Source: Reticulitermes lucifugus
Lineage: Eukaryota; Arthropoda; Insecta; Blattodea; Rhinotermitidae
Length of the DNA: 43,768 bases
Assembly: GCA_026260175.1 (NCBI GenBank)
Contig: JAKCWW010001786.1
Coordinates: 1 to 43,768 of the forward strand
Direction: 5' to 3'
In this document: one piece after another, positions 33,773-43,768 of the stretch
Layout: each line of letters opens with the position of its first letter
Numbering within the stretch: the stretch's first letter is position 1
Program-made: the position numbers and the translations under genes
The notes under the pieces: model-generated
Told to the model about the DNA's origin: nothing
The model's database searches: none
The model's input: the letters and a program-made list of their open reading frames with translations, nothing else

Positions 33773-34236
33773 CGAACGTTGGCTAAAGTGTGCCGACGAT
33801 TCCTCAGGTAGCGGTTGTGGTAACTTTTGAGGTCGCCGATGCTTCCTTGTTCAGCTTGCATTTTGGTGATACTTCCTCCGCTGGTATCACTGCTCGTTGT
33901 GCTGGCAACAGAACGCGTGCGAACTTTATGCTTTGTTGTTTTCACTGGAGTAGGTACAGAAAATGTCGGTGACGGACTGTTGTTAAAGACGTTGGCAAAC
34001 TGCCTACGGTGTTTCTTTTCCCTTCTCAGCGGTGTTGATGACGAGATCTGCTGATCTAACAATTCAAGTTGGTCTAGTTGGTTGTCCTCCTCTTCCTCTA
34101 TATCGTGTAATTGTTGAATGGGTAACAGAGATGGCAGGGAGGGATTTCTGATGCTCTCTTGTTTGTTGTGCGCAGATGGCTCTGCGCCGCAGCAGGGCAC
34201 ACAACACTTGCACACGGAACCCCCCACCACGATTGT
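33773..34236 (-). CDS. coding exon of an unrecognised, probably cytoplasmic signalling-type protein
   Basis: This is the longest clean open frame in the window, and its composition is unlike the neighbouring spurious frames. Counting from the GTG at 34230: a Cys-rich CKCCVPCCG (residues 7-15, possible palmitoylation), an acidic Gln/Leu-rich stretch (43-61), basic RREKKHRR (69-76), Ser/Pro-rich NSPSPTFSVPTPV (84-96), basic TKHKVRTRS (99-107), Ser/Thr-rich linker and RNRRHTLANVR (143-153). RNRRHT fits a basophilic kinase site (RxRxxT). The exon ends CG|GTGAGT at 33773/33772, a consensus donor in phase 2; any next base keeps the last Arg. Upstream, an in-frame TAA lies at 34242-34240 with no ATG after it, so translation starts elsewhere. 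Acceptor candidates are AG at 34238-34237 or 34208-34207, neither with a strong pyrimidine tract. I do not recognise the family. Confidence 0.6.
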
Positions 34237-34242
34237 CTTTTA

Positions 34243-35735
34243 TATCTAATCCTAACTTCCGAAATACTGTGGACTATTATTTTCAATTAGGTGTTGACAA
34301 TAAGAAGGTTAATAAAATTATCGAATTTCAAAGAAGATGGAATTGAGATATTGCTCTTGTTTTCTGTTGGGGAAATTCATTTAACTCATTTTTGTCACGT
34401 TTAGGTAAAAACATCTGGATTTCAGGTTTAATAAACACTCTAATTTTGGATACTTTTCAAGTGTATAAAGTTGCAAGATTTTGTGTGTCTTTGGATTTTT
34501 AATATTTTGAGTTTCTTTGCGTTTGTTTTGAAATACCTAGGCTAAGGTCACTCTTTGCATCACATTATATAAGCAGCAGGGATTATGGGGTATTGCGTCT
34601 TAAGAAAGCGTGCTATAATAAGTTTCACATTTTACTTTTGACTATTTGTTTTAAAAATCTTACTTTTAAAAATATTAGGCCCTTGATATTTTACAACATC
34701 TACGGAAAATACTTCGGCTAAACTTTAAAAATTCCACGTCTGCTTTCCCTAACACCAAAATGGTTTGTAACACACAGTTACTGATATGACTTTAAGAGTG
34801 TTGGGCAGTGGGAATTTGCTTTTACTTCTGTGGTAAGGTACTCTTCTACTGGATTTGCGGATAAGGTTGGGAATACTTTGCTGGGAAGGAAAAGGGAAGT
34901 AAGTAGTGGACAGGGTGGGGAAAAAAGGGAAGGGAAGAGTAGAAATTATTAAATTGTCGTCAGTAGTAAGGGTTGTTTCGTGCCTGTTTCAGACTGTAGA
35001 CCACCAGTTATGAGGAGATTAGTGTGTTATCAGTTACGTGGATCTTCCTCGACAAGAGTATTTTTCAGTGCATCTATTAAAAAAACTGTTACAGCCTTGT
35101 GCAAATATAATAAATTTAAAAGCAAATGCCCCTTTCGCTCTTTGTGAAAGTGTATAAGCCACTGTTAATTATAACACAAAAAATTTCAATATTTATCCCA
35201 TGAGGATGTATAAAATTTTCCGTCGTGAAATATATTTTAGAAAAATGTGCGCTACACATGTGCAAATCTGATTAGTGCTTCATCACACATTCCGAAGTTA
35301 CAGAAAACAGCACTGTACGCACAGTCCATTGTTGCTGACAACAAAATAATACCTATTTATTAGGCTTCGCAAGTTAAAATGATACCTCCTCACGCGCAAA
35401 CACATTATCTTAATAAACCACCTTCAACTTTCGTTGTACACCCATCTTGCCAACAGCCTTTATCTGCACCACTTTCAATAATTCCATCACAAAAATTTAC
35501 AGAAAATGCTGCCACGTGTGTCAGGAGTTTCCATGCTAAACAACCAACAATCGACAATGTTAAATACACTCGATTTTGGAACAACAACAATAGTCACGAA
35601 AAAAAAAGATTTCACGTTTGTTTCCAGAATTAGGTTATGCTACGAAACTGGAAAGGCAACCGTTTCTGTTCACTCATTCAACGCGTAACAAACACACACA
35701 CAATCACGCACAGAAAATGAATATATTCTGCCCAT
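34243..35735. other. unassigned sequence upstream of the exon
   Basis: Presumed intron or 5' flank of the minus-strand gene. Includes a G/A-rich tract at 34860-34945. Short overlapping frames at 35379-35688 show no domain. Confidence 0.45.
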
Positions 35736-35738
35736 ACT

Positions 35739-36134
35739 TTAAGAGGAAACCCTGTATATTAGGCCGTTATTAATGTCGTTTATAAGCCACTGAATGTTAT
35801 GTAACACAGAACGCATTTTAGTACGTACCGGAACGATCCTGCTGGCACTGGTGCCTAGCTCACACTGAAACACAAACGCATCGTACCGCGTCACTGTGTT
35901 TGTAGAAGGGTGGAAGCCTTGGTGAGGGACACTGACGTTGGGAGGGGAGGGTAGGTAGTATAATACTACATTAGTTTTAGGAGCACAGGTTTCTACTAAA
36001 CGTACGACGGTGCAAGTTAAAGTTGCATAGCAGGCTGTGTCAAATGGAACCACATCAACATGGACATTCAAATGTCTAGCCAGTTCGTAGAAGAGCATTG
36101 TGCAAGGGAACTGGCAACTATTGGTGGGTCGCAT
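35739..36134 (-). CDS. uncertain 131-codon open frame, possibly transposon-derived
   Basis: Begins MRPTNSCQFPC and ends NNGLIYRVSS. The stop region overlaps atacagggtttcctcttaa, which resembles the ATACAGGGTG-type termini seen in several insect transposable elements, so the frame may be part of an element. I see no catalytic motif, signal peptide or membrane segment. A GTACGT on the minus strand near 35830 could be a donor, which would make the front part an exon. A frame this long is somewhat unlikely by chance in AT-rich DNA, but this stretch is locally GC-richer. Confidence 0.25.
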   Translation of the reverse strand: MRPTNSCQFPCTMLFYELARHLNVHVDVVPFDTACYATLTCTVVRLVETCAPKTNVVLYYLPSPPNVSVPHQGFHPSTNTVTRYDAFVFQCELGTSASRIVPVRTKMRSVLHNIQWLINDINNGLIYRVSS

Positions 36135-36334
36135 ACAGAGCAGTAGGAAAGGTATATTAGAACGAACACCAGGTCAGATAACTTCAAAAACAGGTGCATG
36201 TTTCAGAGATTCTGATTTACATTATGGAGCGAAATTTTTAGTTACAAGTCCAGGTGGACAAGAATTCCCTCCGTTTTAGAGAATCTTTTAGTTCATCACC
36301 GTGTTACAAGAAGCCGTTACTGGTCCCTGCCATG

Positions 36335-36520
36335 ATTTACATGAACAGTTTATACATTTTCCTGCGTCTTCAGGAATGATTTCAATATTAACCATCCATC
36401 TAAGCCCTGGTCTTTCAAGTGATCTATTTCCTTCAGTTTATCCGTCTACGATGCTGCATGAATCTTTTATCTCCAGAAAGAATACCACACACAGTCTCAT
36501 TCCACATTATTCCAAATTCA
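36335..36520 (+). repeat. possible dispersed-repeat fragment
   Basis: Translation ISILTIHLSPGLSSDLFPSV resembles SILSIHLRLGLPSGLFPSGF, a string I recall recurring across insect conceptual translations (a repeat family of uncertain class). A second part of the same string may be at 40185-40290. Confidence 0.35.
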
Positions 36521-36815
36521 AGACCCACAAACACGAACCAATTCAACTCTGCATAACGTCTGCAATTTAAAGGTCATCTTTGAAACTAAACCCACTCCAT
36601 AGCTCTGGTGTTCGTTAATATCACACCAGTTAAGCATTTCACCGAATAATCAGATTTTTTTGTGTTTGAATAATTTTGAATACCTTCAAATTCGTCATAC
36701 TCTATGCCATGGCCCACCTTGAGCTAGCAACTGTGTCGTCAAGAAGACGACAAATAAATGAAGTTAAAATAATATGAACCAAAACTCAACCATTCGGGGA
36801 AAATACTGGTAAATA
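36521..36815. other. unassigned sequence
   Basis: Nothing recognised. Confidence 0.4.
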
Positions 36816-36816
36816 G

Positions 36817-36861
36817 TTACCGACGTCTCGGAGTAAATTGCCTCCAGCATCTTCATGGACC
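36817..36861 (-). ncRNA. degenerate hammerhead-like motif
   Basis: Minus-strand order GTCC, ATGAAGA (CTGAAGA expected), TGCT, stem GGAG/CTCC, GAGACGTC (GAAACGTC expected), GGTAAC. One change in each core box. Confidence 0.35.
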
Positions 36862-38205
36862 ATGCAGAAGTAAATTGTTCTTGTGTTGCCGACACACTGA
36901 ACATCGAGGCAGCAGGCTGCTCTGAATAATACGAAACAACTTACGAATTGACAGGCCGTAAGATCGCAAAGCAATTCAGTCTTCATCAACATCGCAGTGA
37001 GAACGTCATACCTCGCACACTATGGATCAACTCTACCGTTTGCTCAAGGACACTTGTCCTTATACCCCACCCGAAAATTTGCCCCATTTAACACCGGATG
37101 ACTTACACGCTGACAAACGGAATCAGGGCTGTAAAATGGGTAAGGAAAGTGGGGCACTTGCCTCGTGTGCAGTGTTTTGAGGCGCAAAATTAAAACATGG
37201 GAAAGTTATAAGTGTATGTAATACATAGTTTATATATGTTGATATTATATATAACATAAAATATTAAAAGCTAATTATTTAAAATGGTACCACTAAACTC
37301 CGTTTCGAACATAGGGAAAACCGAGCTCAGTAAAGCAAGGAATATCTGCGGAGTGTTGCACCGTCCTATCTATGTACGTACATCGACACATGAGACACGT
37401 GCAGCTAAGTTCTTTGCGTCATAGGGACAGGTCACTGCGTGTGATACGTGCATTCTGTTGAACAAAAAGTTGTCATTTGCAATACTTTCGCAAACTATGC
37501 CTCACGGACGAAATGTCGCAGCAAATTTCGTAAAAATCGCTTTAGTAGTGCCATACTGCGATACTGCTAGTGTTTCAACAAAGGGTAGCCAATTGATTTC
37601 TTGATCCAAAACTCGCGTTTTTCTCGGGTAAGGCACAGTATGTAAATGTAAACAGAATAATACATACTGATGTTCCGAAACTCCCCCATGTAGTTTTTCA
37701 AATCCCCTTTCAGGCCCTTAAATTTGGAGTCTGGTGTGCGTTGAGTGCGGCAATATAATATGGTACCGTTTTTTTTTAAAGTAAAAATACATACCCACTG
37801 CTACGTTAAGTTAATTCCAGCAGCAGTCTTCAACGCATTAACACAATACGAAACGTGTATGGTTATTTCATGCAGGGCAATGCCAGAGTCCACATAGAAA
37901 ATTCTCAATTTGCGGCTCTGAAGGGAAGCCTGGGCAGCGATGGAGGGGAAGGGGATAAAGTGTGATAAAAAGTATTAATTAAACTTTAAGCTTTCGCAGC
38001 GACTAAATGGGAAAAATTCCGTCAAGAAGGAGACAAAAAAGGTGTCCGAAACTTCAACTACGACCTGACGCGACTTGGTCGACCCACAAGTTTCTACGAG
38101 CGTCAAGCAGCTTCCCTAGCATAATGAAGCTGATGTAAACTATTACATATTTAAGGGTTCAGACAAAAAAGTTTAATTCAAACGAACTCTCCGCAAGGCC
38201 GTGAC
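36862..38205. other. unassigned sequence
   Basis: No gene or repeat recognised. Confidence 0.5.
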
Positions 38206-38500
38206 AAGGCTCATGTGGTTAGTCGCTGACCTCTCACCGAGGAGAGCCGGGTTCGATACCGGGCCAGTTCATCTGGGATTTTTGGTGGACACAGTGGGAC
38301 TGAGAAAGGTTCCCCCCCCGAGTACTTCGGTTTTCTCCTGTCAATTTCATTCCACCGGTGCTCCATTATAACGAAAAATGAAAAAACTGATCACCTTTCT
38401 CTTCGTCTTCACCACAGGGCTGCACAATAAGCCATAAGGTTGCGGTGCGTCAGCAGCGTCTGCTGCGGGGCCCTTCTAAAAAAATGGGAGCAACCTTAAA
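38206..38500 (+). mobile_element. tRNA-headed SINE, different family
   Basis: The plus strand has an A box TGTGGTTAGTCGCTGAC (38214-38230) and a B box GGGTTCGATACC (38249-38260), both near consensus. The segment is not a working tRNA: the acceptor ends do not pair. The body includes gagtacttcggttttctcct (38319-38338), close to the TACTCCGGTTTTCTCC core I recall from several metazoan SINEs. It runs opposite to the SINEs at 1, 2570, 27833 and 28455. Confidence 0.75.
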
Positions 38501-39389
38501 AGAAAAATTAACATACATTCTTAAAGCGTCTTCTTGCAAAACAACTCAAATAAATGTCCCGTAAGTATACAACATAGGCCGAATTCCGCATAAAGGAGAG
38601 AATAATGAAGTTAAAACTGTACTTTAAAGCAAAAGGCTTAACGTTTTTATGGTGAACATAAACAGCAAAAAAATTCACCTAACAATTGTGAAGACTTGCA
38701 TCCCTCTACGAAAAAGAAATTATATTATTGTTGCAACTGATGAGATACGATTCCGCGGCGAAAATAATTATTTAACGCTGTATTATTCTGAGTTATGAAA
38801 ATATGTAATACTACTGGTGCTTCTAAACGTTTCGGAGAGAGTTTCTGCTTACATCTTCGGGGCAAAAGGGTCCTGAATATGGAAACACCTGTAACTCTGT
38901 ATGGTTCCATAACAAAGTAGACCACAAAATATACGTTGTTACAAGGGTTATTTGCGTTTATCATTTGTAATCCTTCTAACATTAGACCCTGTACAATATA
39001 TGCAAATAAAATATGCTTTTAAATATTACAACAAATACTCAATCAGTCAATTAGTCAATCAGCACCCCTGAAACCAGTCTGAAAACGTAGAAAAGATAAT
39101 ACTATTAAAATTCACATTGTTGTAAATAATATGTTTGAATTATCTCTTATGACCATGGTTTGAAAAGGTCACATTTTTATATTAAGTAAATTAACCATAA
39201 ACTATTTAAAATTATACACTGCAATGGTCATACAGTATTAAGAAACGAATTACAGGAAAGGTAAAACTTAAGTCTGGATTATTAAATTAAGATTTTTAAT
39301 TGCGTAGCTTCTGTATAAAATTTGTGCTTATGACGAATCAGAAAGTGGTCCTACACATGCACAGGAGAATGCCACTGTGGCCACTTTTT
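38501..39389. other. unassigned, with one weak hammerhead-like motif
   Basis: At 38827-38868 (minus) CCCC, CCGAAGA, T, ...CTCTCC, GAAACGTTTA resembles the hammerhead series, but the first box has T to C and stem II is poor. Otherwise nothing recognised. Confidence 0.3.
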
Positions 39390-39618
39390 AGCCGCCTTCC
39401 CACAGTCGCAAAAAGGTCATATTACCTTCGATATGTCCTTCCGTCTGTCCGCAGGTATCAGCGCCGGATTTGCGTGAAGTTTGATCCTGGGGACTTTAAT
39501 GAGTCTGTCTAGAAGACCCAAATTTGGTTAAAGTCGGACAAAAATATCGGACACTACATGAAAAGCTTATTAGGTTTCATTGTTGCCGGCGACATTAAAT
39601 CGCCATGAAAGCGCTCTC
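39390..39618 (-). mobile_element. short MITE-family copy, inverted
   Basis: Minus strand matches 14608-14859: gcgctttcatggcgatttaa, gtcgccggcaac, gtccgactttaaccaaattt, a GGACAGACGGA tract and an end related to GGCGCGTTCGC (plus ttttagccgccttcccac). The antisense and sense open frames here are repeat-derived. Confidence 0.6.
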
Positions 39619-40796
39619 TTCGAGTGACAGAGCATCTGGCTGTTAAGGTAGTCGAGGAGGGATAGACATAAAGGAAACGGGCCGCAATGTTATGTTATAC
39701 GTACATCGCCTATCTTGTTAATATTATTTTATCATTTTCCTTGGCGGAAACAAGAGAACCAATCTCCGGGGAGTGATTCGAAACTGAAGTACCCAAAATA
39801 CGGAGCTGGAATGATAACCTGTCGACATATATCCGACAAATATGGTTCCTTACCCCGCAACTGTTTTGCCACTCGTGTGCGCAGGAAAAAGAGACATTTC
39901 TCAGATAGAATAAAAACTCTATATAATAAAAACAGAAAATGCTGGTGTGTTTTCAAGAAATATTCTGGTATATGCATTGGCTGGTTAATTAAAATATCAT
40001 TCGTGTTCCATGGAGCAGAATCATTATTGAGAAGATAATTATCACTCAGTTAGCAAAGAAATACCCCGCCTAGTGAGAAATCAAGACAGTGATTACTGTG
40101 GTCACCATATCTGGAGCTATAAAAATATTAATATCCAAGTTAATAATATCCTCCCGCATATCCTTAGGTTTGCTGTGTGGTACCTTCCATTACCGTTTTC
40201 ATACAAATGCTTTTCATTAATACTGCATGTCATGCGTGCTACATGTCCCTTCGATCTCATGATCCTTACGTTGATAACGAACAGCAGCTGATAAAGTGCA
40301 TAAATTACGAAGTTACTAAAATTATCACATTCATCAATACAATATAGCGTCTTACGTTGTCTTTTCCTTAAACAATAAAGTAAAAACGTGGAATTTTGAA
40401 AAACACCTTTTCCTTGGACTCATCTGCATGAATGCCTACCTCATTCTGTTTCCAGTGCCTTCTGGTACATTAGTCCAAAATACTTATTGCTTTAGTTAAT
40501 TATGAGACGGGTGCATGTCTCAGGCGAAAGATACCCAAAACTTTTAAACGTTTAAGGAAATACTCCTTTCAGCCAAAGTAAAAAACCTTTACAGAATCAC
40601 AAGTAAAAATTAAACGACCAAAAGGAACCCCTTAAGTAGAAAAATGGATATAATCGTCAAAAAAACGAAAAATTATAAAATTTGAAATAAAATATATAAA
40701 GTAAATAATCACCAAAATTAATCCTAGATATTCTCTAGACATCTAGATCATAAGTGGTGAGAGATCATTTCCATTACGAACACTAACATTGAAGTA
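39619..40796. other. unassigned; small repeat fragment
   Basis: At 40185-40290 the translation VMRATCPFDLMILTLI resembles the IRATCPAHLILLDFI string of the repeat family noted at 36335. The 107-codon frame at 39715-40038 is not recognised; it overlaps an equally long antisense frame. Confidence 0.35.
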
Positions 40797-41249
40797 CAGT
40801 AGACTCTCGAGGTTTGTGATTAAATGAAACCGACTAAACCGTCATAACCTGCGGAATCACAAACACAGGAATAAATTTTCAACGTAAAATGCCTATTTGA
40901 TTCCATGGACTTGCAAAACAGCAGTAATAAAGATAAAAAATAACCTTAAAATATGAAAAGCATGAAATTTTATGTTACTAAAATTCAAACAATTTTTGAA
41001 AGCATAAAATATTTTACAAATCTGGAAGAGAGCTTCTTACGTAAAGCACGACAGAAATCTAACTCTCTTAATGAAAGATAGCGCTGAGAGTGATCAGCGC
41101 AATAACAGGAGGGAAGCCCAATCCCATCCACACGGTCTCATCCTGATTCGTAGGAACCAGTCACGTAAGGTCGGAATATTTATATGAATGGGTGATCACG
41201 TAGGTCGAAATACCGATCATGGATATCCACGAACACCGGGGCTCTACTG
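40797..41249. mobile_element. pogo/Tigger-like MITE with TA duplication
   Basis: Left end CAGTAGACTCTCGAGGTTTG and right end, inverted, CAGTAGAGCCCCGGTGTTCG. The element is 453 bp and flanked on both sides by TA (40795-40796 and 41250-41251), the target duplication of the Tc1/mariner/pogo group. CAGTAGACTCTC resembles the terminus of Tigger/pogo elements. No transposase is encoded, so mobilisation would be in trans. An internal hairpin GCGCTGA/TCAGCGC lies at 41081-41100. Confidence 0.75.
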
Positions 41250-41375
41250 TACTAACAGGATAGACGTATTTAGTGAGTCTTACCTAAAGACGTTATTGCA
41301 ATATTCCGCAGTCCACGCCAAATAACAAACCAAGATGGCTAAAGCTGTCGTTCTTACATTATTGTACTCAGTACA

Positions 41376-41386
41376 CCCCCCCCCCC
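41376..41386. repeat. poly-C tract
   Basis: Eleven consecutive C residues. Confidence 0.9.
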
Positions 41387-41394
41387 AAATAGCA

Positions 41395-41440
41395 GGATAG
41401 TGCTTTAAATTAGGCCACCACGGATGGTATTCTCTCTAGG
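41395..41440 (+). repeat. SINE body fragment
   Basis: tagtgctttaaattaggcca matches agtgtcttaaattaggccac at 42700-42719 inside the SINE annotated from 42568. Confidence 0.4.
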
Positions 41441-42567
41441 GTGACAAACTTTATCTTCCAAACCGGGACAATTTTGAGAATAAAACGGGGCGTTAGAAAT
41501 AATCAAAATTATACAATTTTTTAAATATTTATTGACCGACAAGTTGGTTTTATTATATCGGTGGACTTATAAAATAGTTCTATTCAAAAACTGTTTTCAA
41601 AAATACAACTCTTTCTAAAAAATAAAAATAACATACATGCGTGTACATTAAAGCAAAATAAAAAATCTTTGTATTGATTATCCGAACATTAAAAAAACAA
41701 CATAAAATAATTATTCTTGGTACATATTCACGTACTTACATAAGTTTCTTAGCCGCATCTGTCTCTAATACCGTGTCACAGATATCATTCTGAAGAATGT
41801 ATATTCTTCAATGTGGTCTTATTATTTTTAATTTTCTATACAGCATCGTTATATAAACTAACTACAAAAAGCAAGTACGGCATACATAGTGTTGCTTGCT
41901 GCATTCCCCTCTGACAACTGCCATGATTTTTATTTACGTAACGTGTTAATGAGAGGGCTGTTTACAAAACCAGCGTTATAACTGCGACTGCACGGCAATG
42001 GCGTTCAATTTTACCTCAACAATGAATAAATCAACGCAAAATAGCTGATTTGTGTAAAATAAAGAACAGCTACCAATATTACTGTTCGCATTTCAAAAAA
42101 ATATATATTTACGATTAATGTATTTTCCAAATGAAAGGACAGTAAGAGCGTGACAGAAAATATTTTTGCACATGGCCGCCAGTTATGACACACTGGAAGC
42201 TCAGATATGGAATTCAGTATTAAAACTGTTTTTACATGGGCAAGGAACAAGATTGGTCCGAATCATGGAACAAGCAAATAAAGACGAAATAATATGAATG
42301 ACTGTGTTGTGTAACAAATTATAAATTTAGGATAAAACGTTATGGAAAATTAATGAGTAAGACCTGCGACAAAATACCTTAAATTTATAGCCTACGTACA
42401 AATTGTCACAGCTATTCGTAAGGAGTTCATTTCGCTATTCGGGAGAACAAAGCTTGACACTGCACTGTCCGTCTACAGTTTTGTGTCAGTGGCTGTGTCA
42501 TTACACCAGCACGGTGTTGAACACTACCGACTGTGTGACGTAGCCTGTGTTTGATTAGCTTGACCGA
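41441..42567. other. unassigned sequence
   Basis: AT-rich; the antisense frame at 42011-42250 is unrecognised. Confidence 0.5.
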
Positions 42568-42780
42568 TCAAGTTGGCTCAGTCGATAAAGATTCAGGTTT
42601 GTATTTGAGAGGTGGCCGTTTAAAATTTCGGAAAGCAAATTGACTATCTTGTTTGAGGTGTTTGTGTGTCACTTCAGTGATTCCAGTCAATATCCCGGAC
42701 AGTGTCTTAAATTAGGCCACGACTGTTTCCTCCCACACATTTCCCAATTCATTATTCATTATCATTCGGACAATTACAAT
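42568..42780 (+). mobile_element. tRNA-headed SINE, third family
   Basis: The A box TGGCTCAGTCGATAAAG is near consensus at 42574-42590. The B box (ggccgtttaaaatttcgg, 42614-42631) is decayed. The body includes tcccggacagtgtcttaaat, taggccacgactgtttcctc and ccacac. The plus translation GQCLKLGHDCFLPHISQFII resembles a CLKLGHDRFLPHPFQFII string I recall from many blattodean predictions. The 95-codon frame over it is therefore repeat-derived. The right end is unclear. Confidence 0.55.
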
Positions 42781-43659
42781 GTAACAACACCAGTTTCTAA
42801 GCTAACTGAATCCACGGAGCTGACTCCGTTTAAGGAGTTGATAATTTCTCAGCTAGCCAATAAACTGAAACGCAATTTCCATTTCCGTGTTCACATGAGC
42901 CTGCTACTTTTCACTTTTCTCAGATAGACTAATCAGTCTCAACCTCCCATCGCATTTCCAGTGAGTATCTTAATGCACAGTTAAATAAACTACAAATAAA
43001 CAAAGATAAAATTCTACATGACTTTACGGGTCTTCGTCGTTCTCCCATCTTATGTGTTTTCCTGTACTTGCTCTAATATATTTATTTTATTATCATTTAC
43101 TTTAAAATGGGAACGAACCTTTGACCCTTTAAATACTAGGCTAGTACATTAACCAGTATGACCTTACAGAATTTACTGAGTCCAGAGGCGACTATCAAAG
43201 TAAGCTTTTGATGGCCACATCAAAATAACGGTGGATGAGTTTTGTGTTAATGTGGGGGCCTACGGGAGCTGCAGTAAAATTCAGAAGGCTCGACTTGAGG
43301 TAAGTGAAGTTGCATGTACAGGATGTGGCCTAACGTGAATGTGTGTTTCGCTCACAAATATCGTTGCGCATTTTTATTAAGGAAATTAATATCCCACCAC
43401 TCGGTACAGTACAAGACGTAGGGCTCCCGCCTTGTGCTCAAGAAGTGCCTCATAATAGGGTTATTTGCTATTCCCACCAATCGTCTTTTCCTGTTCCCTT
43501 TTCATGCTTGCTATAAAAACTCTTTAGTCAATGTGTTACGTTTATGGATAATTTAACTGATCGGAGAATTTGTGTGATAAAACCAAGGTGGTAAAAATTC
43601 ACTTAAACTCATATATTTACACCCGCTTGCATTTTAATATTATTCATTAACTGCCTCAG
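42781..43659. other. unassigned sequence
   Basis: No gene or repeat boundary recognised. Confidence 0.45.
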
Positions 43660-43712
43660 AAAGTACGTCCCATCAGACCACGGCTGCTTCCTTCCATATC
43701 CTTTAGCAGTAA
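43660..43712 (+). repeat. SINE body fragment
   Basis: cagaccacggctgcttcctt followed by ccatatcc resembles the ttaggccacgactgtttcct block at 42711-42730. Confidence 0.35.
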
Positions 43713-43768
43713 GGTAAAGGTAAAGCAATCCCATTACAGGCCTGGACAGGCCCTTAGGGTTCCAGGAG
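43713..43768 (-). mobile_element. SINE 3' end, cut by window edge
   Basis: aaggtaaaggtaaagcaatc, ccattacaggcc, tggacaggccctta and ccaggag match 27833-27890 and 10315-10374. The AAAGGT-type repeat is the SINE's 3' tail in the minus-strand sense. The head lies beyond the window. Confidence 0.8.

Noticed and set aside
38206..38270. Functional tRNA gene
   Set aside because: A and B boxes are good but the acceptor arms do not pair, and a SINE body follows.
38746..38790. CTGATGA followed by GCGAAAA as a further hammerhead
   Set aside because: The bases between the boxes do not form a stem II and there is no stem I.
39715..40038. 107-codon plus-strand open frame
   Set aside because: Overlaps an antisense frame of similar length; no domain, and the flanks are repeats.
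1..43768. CRISPR arrays, bacterial operons, rRNA genes
   Set aside because: None present; the 40-bp tandem repeat at 26529 has no spacers and the sequence is clearly animal.

Overview
This window is non-coding-dominated genomic DNA from an insect. The repeats point to a cockroach or termite (Blattodea), with the American cockroach lineage the best guess. That rests on conceptual translations I recall recurring in blattodean gene predictions: the SINE-derived GSNPGRGEIFR and QEIFLVLISV strings, the LINE-derived EELH and LREEHKLRV strings, and the LPTFRDNVSVPSSR string. No database was searched. Two assembly gaps are present (10375-10661 and 29642-29749), and both abut repeats.

Only one stretch looks like a host protein-coding exon: 33773-34236 on the minus strand. 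It ends in a perfect GTGAGT splice donor and encodes a Cys-rich start, an acidic Gln/Leu-rich segment, Ser/Pro-rich linkers and a basic RNRRHTLANVR end. I do not recognise the family, and no partner exon is visible, so most of the window is probably intron or intergenic. The remaining short open frames are repeat-derived or look like chance.

Region by region: 1-2850 holds two tRNA-headed SINEs and a dispersed repeat. 4290-5890 holds a SINE remnant and the largest copy of a short-inverted-repeat (MITE-like) family; relatives lie at 14608, 21034, 31283 and 39390. 6845-9600 carries three decayed LINE tails. 10200-11880 carries a gap-broken foldback element and two hammerhead-like motifs. 17585-18360 has a SINE remnant and a long antisense LINE fragment. 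19660-20530 has a second hammerhead-bearing repeat and a second foldback. 24463-24960 is a decayed ~60-bp tandem array, and 26529-26648 is a fresh 3 x 40-bp minisatellite. 27833-28950 alternates SINE-LINE-SINE-LINE. 32596-33216 is a large palindrome with a hammerhead-like motif in each arm. 38206-38500 is a SINE of a different type, 40797-41249 is a pogo/Tigger-like MITE with a TA duplication, and 42568-43768 ends in further SINE pieces.

The most interesting theme is a set of eight loci carrying the hammerhead-ribozyme core (CTGANGA, hairpin, GAAAC, GTM) at different stages of decay. Six of these motifs sit in the arms of three separate inverted-repeat elements and point outward; in the 10.2-kb element the second arm is only partly sequenced. 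The motif at 10257-10299 keeps the whole core, and the one at 11832-11876 is nearly as good. Penelope-like retroelements are known to carry hammerheads, so these could be remnants of such elements or of a non-autonomous relative. No reverse transcriptase of that type is in the window.
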